Assembly: GCA_024689285.1 (NCBI GenBank) | Contig: JAILDR010000036.1 | Coordinates: forward strand, 1 to 22,902 | Length of the DNA stretch: 22,902 nt | DNA from: Bacteroidales bacterium | GTDB taxonomy: Bacteria > Bacteroidota > Bacteroidia > Bacteroidales > F082 | Direction: 5' to 3' | In this document: in pieces, positions 16,801 through 21,906 of the stretch | Position numbering within the stretch: the stretch's first letter is position 1 | Layout of the letters: every line of letters starts with the position of its first letter | Made by a program: the position numbers and the translations under genes | The notes under the pieces: model-generated | Database searches by the model: none | What the model was told of the DNA's origin: nothing | Seen by the model: the letters and a program-made list of their open reading frames with translations, nothing else

Positions 16801-17393
16801 GGACACACACCTTCAAGTGGATTTACATGAAAGACAGTTCGGGCAGCTACGGCAAAGATGCTTGCTGGATTGACGACATTCAATTCCCTGCCGCTGCGGT
16901 CGTCGAGTTGCTCCAGAGCCCTGAACTGCAAGCCACCGTCGACCATAACCGCGTTACCCTCTCATGGGAAAACATGGGTGTTGGTTTCGAGTACATTGTC
17001 CGTTGCGATGGAGAATACCTTGCTACACAAAGTGCAACGAGTTATAGCGAAGTTCATGGCGACGGCACCTATCTATACAGCGTCACGGCGAAGCATCAAG
17101 GCCAGCTGTCGGCGCCGTCATATCTCCTTGTGGAAGTGGGCGTTTTGGGCGTGGAAGAAACCAAGGATGAAATCAATGTTTATCCCAATCCGACCGATGG
17201 AGTCTTGATGGTTGAAATGCCCGCTATGCAAACCTCAGAATACCGCGTTTTCAATCTGACGGGTCAGCAAATCCTTTCGGGAAGAACTTCAGGAACCTTG
17301 CGGATTGACCTCAGCGGTCAGCCCAAGGGTGTGTATGTGATGCAGGTCGTTGGAGGAGGTCGGGTGGTAACGAAAAAAATTGTTGTGCGATGA
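13818..17393 (+). CDS. Gingipain-family (C25) cysteine protease with T9SS type A sorting domain
   Basis: 1191-residue secreted protease starting MKKLAFVFVFILLSINIFSQ, a signal peptide. The open frame runs 145 codons further upstream but covers the divergent cstA gene and both promoters, so it is rejected. In order: propeptide-like region (about 22-225), C25 catalytic domain (about 232-582) with His445 in CNHGSVTSW and Cys478 in STACLNGKFD, two CARDB/Ig-like modules (about 670-890), a MAM-like or cleaved-adhesin jelly-roll (about 893-1025), a fibronectin-III-like module (about 1030-1106) and a T9SS C-terminal domain with VYPNPTDG (about 1119-1191). The His-Cys spacing of 33 equals that of RgpB (His211, Cys244). 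It is likely exported by type IX secretion and surface-anchored. Arg or Lys preference is not determinable here. Confidence 0.93.
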   Translation: MKKLAFVFVFILLSINIFSQEWKKVNSNLPSSPKVELLSETDEEIAVRFQLGGYYINNVETERGEAAIITAPKMASMLVEGAPDLPLFAIPLAVGDNAEMKVEASDAQFEEYQCVEIAPSKGNFSRETDPKTVPYRYGEAYMKDVFYPSLPAGLDQPYILRDVRGQNILVYPFAYNPVTKVLRVYSKMTITLHKISEKGENPKLARKASVRIAPETEAMYMRRFVNYRERASKYNFVADEGETMVICPEQYLAAMQPYVDWKNQSGRPTTLYSLTEAGGNSYDAIKSFILSHYNNPLENLCFVLLVGDCADLTPRAMNGGRSDIWFGQLEGNDYYPEVLVGRFSAGSIADVEHQVEKVVYYERDMPADADWLGKGVGIGSTEGQGSGHNGGESDCQHIEYIRDTLMHYTYNEVSQHYAGVGVGTNAAMLTANFNAGAGICNYCNHGSVTSWFVGSFTNSHVNALTNDYKWPVVWSTACLNGKFDVDCFAEAWMRAVDNTTGVPTGAIGGMFSWISQPWQPPMTGQDEMVNVLCEWRSADRFHHTLGGASLNGNMKILDLHPSDQGDTHNTWILFGDPNLMLRTAKPEPMNVVCQPEVIFLGQSELHLIADVDYAMATLSIDGNVLCSTPIINGEATLTFESPSETGTALLVITAFNKVTYLKSVDIIPANGAYLVLDSYSIDSESGQADYGDTVTLNVTVKNIGNEIASDVWARLVSNSPYIEVLDDMATVTAIAPMETCTLAEGLRVKVADLIEDGVQAELILDCHGGNYAWASNFRLQLHAPVFSLADFRPMANVGPGQSGTLLVTIRNDGSAASHCSRVELYSSSTDITFDPAALYLWTIPAGATATAYFPFTVDDNVLMGSSYEMMYVVEAEQYMLEGTELLNIGASKETFETGDFSAFDWQTLGGAYWYIDDNNANSGTYSARSGVIGNSSVTTLQVAVEVSVAGQISFFKEVCTEADKDKLTFYIDGQAKGVWSGEVHWSREVFDVSAGTHTFKWIYMKDSSGSYGKDACWIDDIQFPAAAVVELLQSPELQATVDHNRVTLSWENMGVGFEYIVRCDGEYLATQSATSYSEVHGDGTYLYSVTAKHQGQLSAPSYLLVEVGVLGVEETKDEINVYPNPTDGVLMVEMPAMQTSEYRVFNLTGQQILSGRTSGTLRIDLSGQPKGVYVMQVVGGGRVVTKKIVVR

Positions 17394-17923
17394 GTTACAT
17401 GAAATCAAATACGCTGTTTGAGCAAATCAGGACGGAAGACATCTATCAGCGAGTGCCGCGTCCCATGCTCATTGCCGACCATTTGTTGACGCCTGATAAC
17501 ATCGGTGCGCTGATTCGCTTGGCCGACAATATCGGAGCTACAGAGGTCTGTTTCTTGGGCAGGGAAGAAGACCATCGCTTGGGCAAGGTGCGCCGTGCGG
17601 CCGCCTCAAGTCGCGACAATATCAAATGGTATTTCACCGAGGAGACCAACCTGCGCAAGATGGTTGCTGCCAGCAGGAAGATTGTAGCCGTTGAGACGGC
17701 TGACAATGCCACTTGCATCTACGACACCGACTTGCCCGAAGATGTGGCGTTCGTTGTGGGCAGCGAGAGCCACGGGTTGAGCGATGAATTGCTGGCGCAA
17801 TGCGACCAAGTGGTTTACATTCCTGTTCCGGGTCCCACGCGCTCCCTCAACGTGAGTCACGCCGCCGCTGTCGCCCTATTCGAGTGGCAGAGGCAGATGA
17901 TGGAGAAGAAGTGTGAGGTATGA
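17390..17923 (+). CDS. SpoU/TrmH-family RNA 2'-O-methyltransferase
   Basis: 177-residue SPOUT-class methyltransferase that uses S-adenosylmethionine to modify ribose in tRNA or rRNA. The three family motifs are present: DNIGALIRLADNIGA with its conserved Arg, FVVGSESHGLSDELL, and IPVPGPTRSLNVSHAAAVALFEW forming the trefoil-knot cofactor site. It lacks the N-terminal L30e-like domain of RlmB-type members, so it is a minimal SPOUT unit. The precise target nucleotide is unknown. The ATG at 17390 overlaps the protease stop (ATGA); a second in-frame ATG at 17399 is an alternative start. The overlap suggests translation coupled to the protease, an odd pairing of a secreted enzyme with a housekeeping one. 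Confidence 0.9.
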   Translation: MSYMKSNTLFEQIRTEDIYQRVPRPMLIADHLLTPDNIGALIRLADNIGATEVCFLGREEDHRLGKVRRAAASSRDNIKWYFTEETNLRKMVAASRKIVAVETADNATCIYDTDLPEDVAFVVGSESHGLSDELLAQCDQVVYIPVPGPTRSLNVSHAAAVALFEWQRQMMEKKCEV

Positions 17924-17944
17924 ATTATGAATGCAGAATGAAGA

Positions 17945-18643
17945 ATGATGAAGAAGTATAGGCATATTTTTTTCGACCTTGACAGGACGTTGTGGGACTT
18001 TGATGCCGCGGCGGAAGTGGCTTTTGAGCGTATTTATGACCAATACGATTTGAAGCGTCTCGGTATTCCCAGCGCCCATGAGTTTCACGAGGTGTATCAT
18101 CCGCTGAACGAGCAACTCTGGGTGCTTTACCGTGCCGACCAGATTACCAAGGACGACCTCAACCGCACCCGTTTTCTGAAGCCTTTGGAGCATTATGGTA
18201 TCCACGATGTTGAATTGGCCGACCATCTGAGTGAGGACTATGTCTATTGGTCGCCGCGTATTGTGAGGCTTGTTCCCGGCACGATGGAATTGTTGGGCTA
18301 TCTGAAGCCAAAATACCATTTGCATCTCATTACCAATGGTTTTCAAGAGGTGCAGCACACTAAGTTGAGCGGCTCGGGGCTGGAGCCTTATTTCGAGACC
18401 TTGACGGTTTCGGAGGAAGTCGGCGTGAAGAAGCCCAACCCTGAGATTTTCCGTTACGCCCTTCGCAAAGCCAATGCCACAGCCGGAGAAAGCCTGATGA
18501 TTGGCGACGAGATGGCTGTGGATATTGACGGTGCCCGTGCTGCGGGGATGGACACCCTGCTGTTCAACCCCAAGGGAGAAGCCGTCGTGGGGGAACGGAC
18601 GTATGAGGTGAGGCGCTTGATAGAGATTGTGGGGATTGTTTGA
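17945..18643 (+). CDS. HAD-superfamily phosphatase, YjjG-like nucleotidase
   Basis: 232-residue cytoplasmic HAD hydrolase. Motif I is FFDLDRTLWDFD (nucleophile Asp11, acid/base Asp13), motif II LITNGF, motif III Lys in VKKPNPEIF, and motif IV MIGDEMAVDI. An alpha-helical cap lies between motif I and motif II. The overall shape and the WDFD after motif I fit the YjjG family of nucleotidases, which in E. coli removes phosphate from non-canonical pyrimidine nucleotides. It starts 21 bp after the methyltransferase and is probably in the same transcript. ATG at 17945 or 17948 are both possible. Confidence 0.88.
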   Translation: MMKKYRHIFFDLDRTLWDFDAAAEVAFERIYDQYDLKRLGIPSAHEFHEVYHPLNEQLWVLYRADQITKDDLNRTRFLKPLEHYGIHDVELADHLSEDYVYWSPRIVRLVPGTMELLGYLKPKYHLHLITNGFQEVQHTKLSGSGLEPYFETLTVSEEVGVKKPNPEIFRYALRKANATAGESLMIGDEMAVDIDGARAAGMDTLLFNPKGEAVVGERTYEVRRLIEIVGIV

Positions 18644-18672
18644 GTAATCAGATTTCAGGTTTCAGATTTTGG

Positions 18673-18692
18673 CACGCAGAATCCTCAGAATT
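18673..18692 (+). repeat. Left 20-bp boundary inverted repeat
   Basis: CACGCAGAATCCTCAGAATT matches the reverse complement of 19231-19250 (CACGCAGAATCCGCAGAAAT) at 18 of 20 positions. The pair encloses the repeat cluster. Confidence 0.55.
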
Positions 18693-18732
18693 TTATGAAG
18701 CGCGAGGCGACGTGGGAGCGATGCCCAGAGAA

Positions 18733-18869
18733 GGACTCCCCCTTGTCCCCCTCTCAGAGGGGGAAGCGCAAGGCGGCGCTGGGGCAAGCCAGACAGATTC
18801 AGGTCCAGCAGGCCAGACCCCGGTAGGTTTCCCCCTCTGAGAGGGGGTGCCCGAAGGGCGGGGGAGTCC
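18733..18869. mobile_element. MITE-like palindromic element, copy 1 (137 bp)
   Basis: It begins GGACTCCCCC (18733-18742) and ends GGGGGAGTCC (18860-18869), perfect 10-bp terminal inverted repeats. Inside are two 17-bp near-palindromes that are reverse complements of each other: CCCCCTCTCAGAGGGGG (18747-18763) and CCCCCTCTGAGAGGGGG (18831-18847). There is no coding capacity. A second copy with the same palindromes at almost the same spacing starts at 22777. It fits a non-autonomous mobile or REP-type repeat; no transposase is visible in the window. Confidence 0.65.
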
Positions 18870-18908
18870 TACAGCCGCTTCGCGCCTGACTGTCGCTTGC
18901 TCCTGACA

Positions 18909-18943
18909 GCCGCTTTGCGTCATTGCGAGGCACGAAGCAATCC
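18909..18943 (+). repeat. REP-like unit, forward copy 1
   Basis: Contains GCCGCTTTGCGTCATTGC followed by GAGGCACGAAGCAATCC. This resembles the CGTCATTGCGAGG...GAAGCAATCC intergenic repeats found in many bacterial genomes. Confidence 0.6.
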
Positions 18944-18961
18944 ACTTTAGTCGTCCGTTCT

Positions 18962-18998
18962 GCCGCTTTGCGTCATTGCTAACGAAGTGAAGCAATCC
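18962..18998 (+). repeat. REP-like unit, forward copy 2
   Basis: Shares GCCGCTTTGCGTCATTGC and AAGCAATCC with copy 1; the middle differs (TAACGAAGTG). Confidence 0.58.
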
Positions 18999-19046
18999 GG
19001 GGGTGTGGCTTCATGTCAGGGTTCAAGTCGAAAGCTTTGCATTTAG

Positions 19047-19095
19047 CTTCATACCTGGTTTGCTTCGTCGTTCCTCCTCGCAATGACGCGAAGCG
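19047..19095 (-). repeat. REP-like unit, inverted copy 3
   Basis: On the minus strand it reads CGCTTCGCGTCATTGCGAGG, then AGGAACGACGAAGCAAACC. It is the uninterrupted version of the unit that recurs at 19134-19214. Confidence 0.6.
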
Positions 19096-19133
19096 CTTGC
19101 GGGAGCAAAGCCCAGAGGCGGACTGCCCATCGA

Positions 19134-19214
19134 CTTCATGCCCGGTTTGCTTCGTCGTTCCTCCTCGCAAATCGTCAGATTCGACGATACGAAGTGAGTC
19201 AATGACGCGAAGCG
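19134..19214 (-). repeat. REP-like unit, inverted copy 4, interrupted
   Basis: The 37 bases 19134-19170 repeat 19047-19083 with only a few differences. The unit then resumes as TGACGCGAAGCG at 19203 after 32 extra bases. The extra bases contain the hairpin ATCGTC-AGATTC-GACGAT (19171-19188) and are flanked by CAA on both sides. Confidence 0.55.
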
Positions 19215-19230
19215 AGTCAGATGTTCAGCG

Positions 19231-19250
19231 ATTTCTGCGGATTCTGCGTG
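19231..19250 (-). repeat. Right 20-bp boundary inverted repeat
   Basis: Inverted partner of 18673-18692 (18 of 20 positions). It lies 22 bp beyond the 3' end of the DUF6266 gene, which is on the minus strand and ends at 19272, so it may also be in that gene's 3' UTR. Confidence 0.5.
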
Positions 19251-19271
19251 AGACAAATTCCACGTGAGTCC

Positions 19272-20300
19272 TTACTCGGTGGTGCCGCCATTGTCGCCGC
19301 TGCTCTTGGTGAAGGTCTTGGAAGCGACTGAGCTGCTCACGCCGTCCTTGATGGCGATGGCCTTCACGGTGGTGGTGTTGCTCAGGGTGAAGGGCTCGGT
19401 GTAGAGCGTGCTTTCAGCCGTGGGCGTGCTGCCGTCGGTGGTGTAGTAGGCGCGAGCGCCTTCAGGCTCGGTGAGGGTCACCTGGGTGGTGTCGGCAAAG
19501 GGAGAGGTGCCGCTGATGACGGGGGCGGTCACGGTTTGCGTTTGGTTGCCGCTGCCGCTGTTGCCGCTGTTGCTGTTGCCGCTGCCGCTGTTGCCGCTCA
19601 CGTTGAGAGCTGCGCTCATGCAGGGCGAGAAGTCGTAGTTGGAGGTGCTCAGCTTGTCGAGGTCGATGACGTAGCCGGTGGGGTTGGCACCCGTCTGGCC
19701 GATGTTGTTGAAGCCCTCGTTGGTCTTGGGCATGAGGATGATGCCGTAGGCGAAGACCTCGAGAGCGTCGCCGTTCTCGTTGGCACTCTTGCCGATGCTC
19801 AGGCTGGTGTCGGTGTCCATCGCCGAGGTGTGGCGCCAGTTGCCGGTGGCGAGGTCGTGGACGAGGATGGCCTTGGCGATGACTTCGCCCGCTTCGGCAC
19901 CCGTGAAGGTGGCCACGAAGGCAGAGCTTTCGCTGGTGACCGTCACGCTGACGTTGTGCTTGTAGTTGGGGTTGGCCACCAGGTTGAGGTCGTAGCCCAG
20001 GCTGGCCTTGGTGCCGTCGGCGCTGACCTTGATGCTCTGGAACAGGGCCTTGATGAGCTGTCCGCGTTCGGTCTTGCGGAGGCCGTTGGCGATGAGAGCG
20101 GTGCGGCCCACTTCGCCGAGCATGCCTGCCACCTGTGCGGCGAGCTTCAGTTTTGCACGGTTGCTCATCTGAGCAGCGGTGCGGGGGTTGGCCACAGTGG
20201 GCTGATACTGGCGCAGGAGGATCTTGCCGCCTTTGCCCTTCGAACCGACGGCCGAGCCGGCGCGTCCGGTGAACTGGAAGATTGAAACGATTCTTGCCAT
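19272..20300 (-). CDS. DUF6266-like protein fused to a chitobiase-C-like domain
   Basis: 342-residue protein of unknown function. The N-terminal part (about 1-232, starting MARIVSIFQFTGRAGSAVGSK) resembles the DUF6266 family known mainly from Bacteroidota, with the typical NPRTAAQMSNRAKL segment. A linker of Ser, Gly and Asn (about 235-252) leads to a C-terminal CHB_HEX_C-like domain (about 258-330, APVISGTSPFADTTQVTLT and YYTTDGSTPT), a small beta-sandwich found at the ends of glycosidases and surface proteins. No signal peptide is seen, so the location is uncertain. No SD motif; AACCTTAAAACT precedes the ATG. It stands alone in the accessory region with a leader of about 270 nt from its likely promoter. 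The DUF6266 assignment is from memory of the family's opening motif. Confidence 0.75.
   Translation of the reverse strand: MARIVSIFQFTGRAGSAVGSKGKGGKILLRQYQPTVANPRTAAQMSNRAKLKLAAQVAGMLGEVGRTALIANGLRKTERGQLIKALFQSIKVSADGTKASLGYDLNLVANPNYKHNVSVTVTSESSAFVATFTGAEAGEVIAKAILVHDLATGNWRHTSAMDTDTSLSIGKSANENGDALEVFAYGIILMPKTNEGFNNIGQTGANPTGYVIDLDKLSTSNYDFSPCMSAALNVSGNSGSGNSNSGNSGSGNQTQTVTAPVISGTSPFADTTQVTLTEPEGARAYYTTDGSTPTAESTLYTEPFTLSNTTTVKAIAIKDGVSSSVASKTFTKSSGDNGGTTE
19545..19598. repeat. 24-bp coding direct repeat in the linker of the DUF6266-like gene
   Basis: The 24 bases 19545-19568 recur exactly at 19575-19598, 30 bp apart, and encode the Ser/Gly/Asn linker. Exact DNA identity, not just similar residues, points to recent duplication or slippage. 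Confidence 0.7.
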
Positions 20301-20435
20301 AGTTTTAAGGTTTTTGGTTGGTTAATGAATTAGGTTAGTTAATTGGTTTGAAGTTTTTGGTTTTTGACGCGGGACTTCGGGACTGAGAGACCGTGGCCTT
20401 GGGTCGTCAGAGACGAAAATCGGGGTCGGTTTTGG

Positions 20436-20490
20436 GTAGGAGTAAAGTAGGAGTAAAGTAGGAGTTAGGTAGGAGTTAGGTAGGAGTTGG
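20436..20490. repeat. Tandem array, 5 x 11 bp
   Basis: Five contiguous 11-bp units GTAGGAGT followed by AAA, AAA, TAG, TAG, TGG. It lies in the predicted leader of the DUF6266-like gene. The unit length equals about one DNA helical turn. Confidence 0.85.
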
Positions 20491-20574
20491 AAAATTTGGT
20501 TTTTGGTTCGATATCGCATCGAAAATGGGTTGTTGTCAGGATGTCAAAGAGCGGTTGTCGTCCGAACGACGCTG

Positions 20575-20582
20575 CAAAATTA
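20575..20582 (-). promoter_or_regulatory. Predicted -7 element TAATTTTG for the DUF6266-like gene
   Basis: Exact TAnnTTTG match on the minus strand, 274 bp upstream of the ATG. It is the only exact match noted in this interval, implying a leader of about 270 nt that contains the 11-bp array. Confidence 0.4.
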
Positions 20583-20663
20583 CAACCGTGGAATTGCGCT
20601 CTACGAATTTTCGGGCAACTTTTTTCGTGAGAAATGAAATTTTTTTCTGCCGCACAAAAACGT

Positions 20664-20808
20664 GGTCAATAAGTCAATAGGTCAATAGGTCAATAACGTT
20701 TTTTGATGTCAAGAACCGCCACTATATATAAATATTATTATTTATATATAGTCAGCCATTTTGCGATACAGAATCCTTATTGACTTAATGACATAATGAC
20801 CTAATGAC
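20664..20808. repeat. 145-bp dyad: 4 x 8-bp units, 32-bp hairpin, 4 x 8-bp inverted units
   Basis: Left array: GGTCAATA, AGTCAATA, GGTCAATA, GGTCAATA (20664-20695). Centre: a perfect 14-bp inverted repeat, ACTATATATAAATA with loop TTAT (20721-20752). Right array: TTATTGAC, TTAATGAC, ATAATGAC, CTAATGAC (20777-20808), the reverse-complement type of the left units. The spacers are 25 and 24 bp, so the whole structure is centred on the hairpin. It has no coding capacity. It could be an iteron-type binding region, a recombination or replication site, or a small mobile element. Confidence 0.75.
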
Positions 20809-20941
20809 AAGACACAAATTTTTACAAGCACTTCGTCGTAGGTCAAACCGTAGAGGTGATAGACGAGGGGGTGGATTGCTCTCAAAACTCTTGTATCAAC
20901 ACCTTTTTTGCGAAATTAGCAGCGCAATCACAAATAATATG

Positions 20942-20949
20942 TACTTTTG
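20942..20949 (+). promoter_or_regulatory. Predicted -7 element TACTTTTG for the RelE-type toxin-antitoxin operon
   Basis: Exact TAnnTTTG match 14 bp before the antitoxin ATG at 20964. It supports a short leader and rejects the longer upstream start at 20856. Confidence 0.6.
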
Positions 20950-20963
20950 CGGCACAAAACATT

Positions 20964-21197
20964 ATGACAATGGAAACCATAACACTCACATACAACCCCA
21001 ACAGCAGTTTTGCCATCGCCTTGCTGAATCTGATTAAGGCATCGGGCGAGGTGACCGTGGTGGAGACCAAACCGGCCAAGACCTCACGGAAGAAACTCAC
21101 CGATGACTACGCAAAGGAAATAGCCCGTAGGGCTGCAGAAGTGAAAAGCGGCAAAATCAAGACTCGTCCAATTGAAGAGCTGTTGGCTGAAGTATGA
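20964..21197 (+). CDS. Putative antitoxin of a RelE/ParE-type toxin-antitoxin pair
   Basis: 77-residue small protein. It has an N-terminal beta-type segment (METITLTYNPNSSFAIALLNLIK) and a charged, probably flexible C-terminal half (residues 38-77, LTDDYAKEIARRAAEVKSGKIKTRPIEELL) that would wrap the toxin. ATG at 20970 is an equally good start. The stop overlaps the toxin start by 4 bp (ATGA), the usual coupling in such modules. The protein itself is assigned mainly from context and size; it is not clearly a RelB or DinJ member. Confidence 0.75.
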   Translation: MTMETITLTYNPNSSFAIALLNLIKASGEVTVVETKPAKTSRKKLTDDYAKEIARRAAEVKSGKIKTRPIEELLAEV

Positions 21198-21529
21198 AAT
21201 ACGAGATAAAGACCATACCTCCCTTCGATAAGGAGCTCAAGGCACTCAAGAAGAAATACGCCTTAATAAAGGACGACCTTGAAAGCCTCAAAAGGGAACT
21301 TGAGGAGAATCCTGAAGCCGGAACCAAGATAGCCGAGGACATATACAAGGTACGCATGGCCATAAAGTCGAAGGGAAAGAGGAAGAGCGGCGGTGCCCGC
21401 GTTGTCTATCTCAATCTTTTCGCACAGCGAACCGACAGTAATGAAATTGTACTGTTGTCCATTTACGACAAAAGCGAACACGGGAACATTACCGACAAAC
21501 AGATTCGTGATGTGCTGAAATCGGTTTGA
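21194..21529 (+). CDS. RelE-family toxin (predicted mRNA interferase)
   Basis: 111-residue toxin of the RelE/ParE superfamily, expected to cleave mRNA at the ribosome when its antitoxin is lost. The N-terminus IKTIPPFDKELKALKKKY is followed by a helical pair and then KVRMAIKSKGKRKSGGARVVYL, a signature common in Bacteroidota RelE-like toxins, and LLSIYDKSEHGNITDKQI at the end. Length is normal for the family. It starts within the antitoxin stop codon and is probably autoregulated with it. The frame stays open after its TGA, as described for the following fragment. Confidence 0.85.
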   Translation: MKYEIKTIPPFDKELKALKKKYALIKDDLESLKRELEENPEAGTKIAEDIYKVRMAIKSKGKRKSGGARVVYLNLFAQRTDSNEIVLLSIYDKSEHGNITDKQIRDVLKSV

Positions 21530-21802
21530 GTCCTCATTTCTCAGTATCTATTATTCCATTATTGGAGCAATCCGAGGACATACAAACTTAAACACAGACC
21601 ACTACTTGTAGAAAAGAGAGATGTGCCTGAAGGCTATACGATAAGACAAGAAAAAGATGCTGTAAAATTCCTGCTTCTGGAGTACAACCCTAATAAACCA
21701 ACAAACTTGGGAAAGTGCGACATACTCAAAACTCAGCGTAGAGGAGAAATCAGATATCTTCCATTTGTGACAATTGTAGAGAGTATAAGAACAACGCAAT
21801 AG
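21530..21802 (+). pseudogene. Possible gene remnant downstream of the toxin
   Basis: Directly after the toxin stop the same frame stays open for 90 codons to TAG at 21800-21802. From about 21590 the translation has protein-like composition (VEKRDVPEGYTIRQEK, then KFLLLEYNPNKP and RYLPFVTIVESIRTTQ). There is no ATG, and the DNA is more A/T-rich than nearby genes. I do not recognise the family. It may be the tail of a decayed gene, a readthrough extension, or chance. The interval 21803-21906 shows nothing further. Confidence 0.3.
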
Positions 21803-21906
21803 TAATCTTCACTACCACTCACAATTCGTTCTTTCTATAGAAGCGTATCAGAATCTGCAATCGCCGACCGCTACAGGATGACACATGTTTTCATTCATTC
21901 CCCGCT

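Larger units (their letters stand above)
18644..19271. other. 628-bp non-coding repeat cluster
   Basis: No credible gene is present. The stretch is filled with repeats, listed separately: a MITE-like element (18733-18869), four copies of a REP-like CGTCATTGCGAGG unit in two orientations, a small hairpin insertion in one of them, and flanking 20-bp inverted repeats at 18673-18692 and 19231-19250. It separates the core-gene side from the accessory side of the window. Confidence 0.7.
20301..20963. other. 663-bp intergenic region rich in repeats
   Basis: It holds the leader and promoter of the DUF6266-like gene, the 5 x 11-bp array and the 145-bp dyad. The rest (20809-20941) shows no recognisable gene; short open frames here overlap the arrays or the antitoxin start and are not convincing. 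Confidence 0.6.

Noticed and set aside
18640..18840. 66-residue open frame overlapping the stop of the HAD gene
   Set aside because: Most of it is translated MITE-like repeat, with no protein features.
18733..18869. Possibility that the GC-rich palindromes are a CRISPR array or a terminator
   Set aside because: There are only two repeat units in mirrored orientation with unequal contexts and no T-runs, and the element recurs with matching ends elsewhere.
19536..20285. 249-residue plus-strand open frame opposite the DUF6266-like gene
   Set aside because: It is Val/Ala/Gly-rich low complexity caused by the biased codon use of the real gene on the other strand.
20322..20519. 65-residue minus-strand open frame with Leu/Tyr/Pro repeats
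   Set aside because: Its repetitive part is simply the translated 11-bp DNA array; no RBS or family match.
20804..21037. 77-residue plus-strand open frame before the antitoxin
   Set aside because: It begins inside the right octamer array and overlaps the antitoxin in another frame.
21602..21799. 65-residue minus-strand open frame in the gap between the two TA pairs
   Set aside because: Its composition (Cys, Tyr, Phe, Ser-rich) looks like antisense of the plus-strand remnant.
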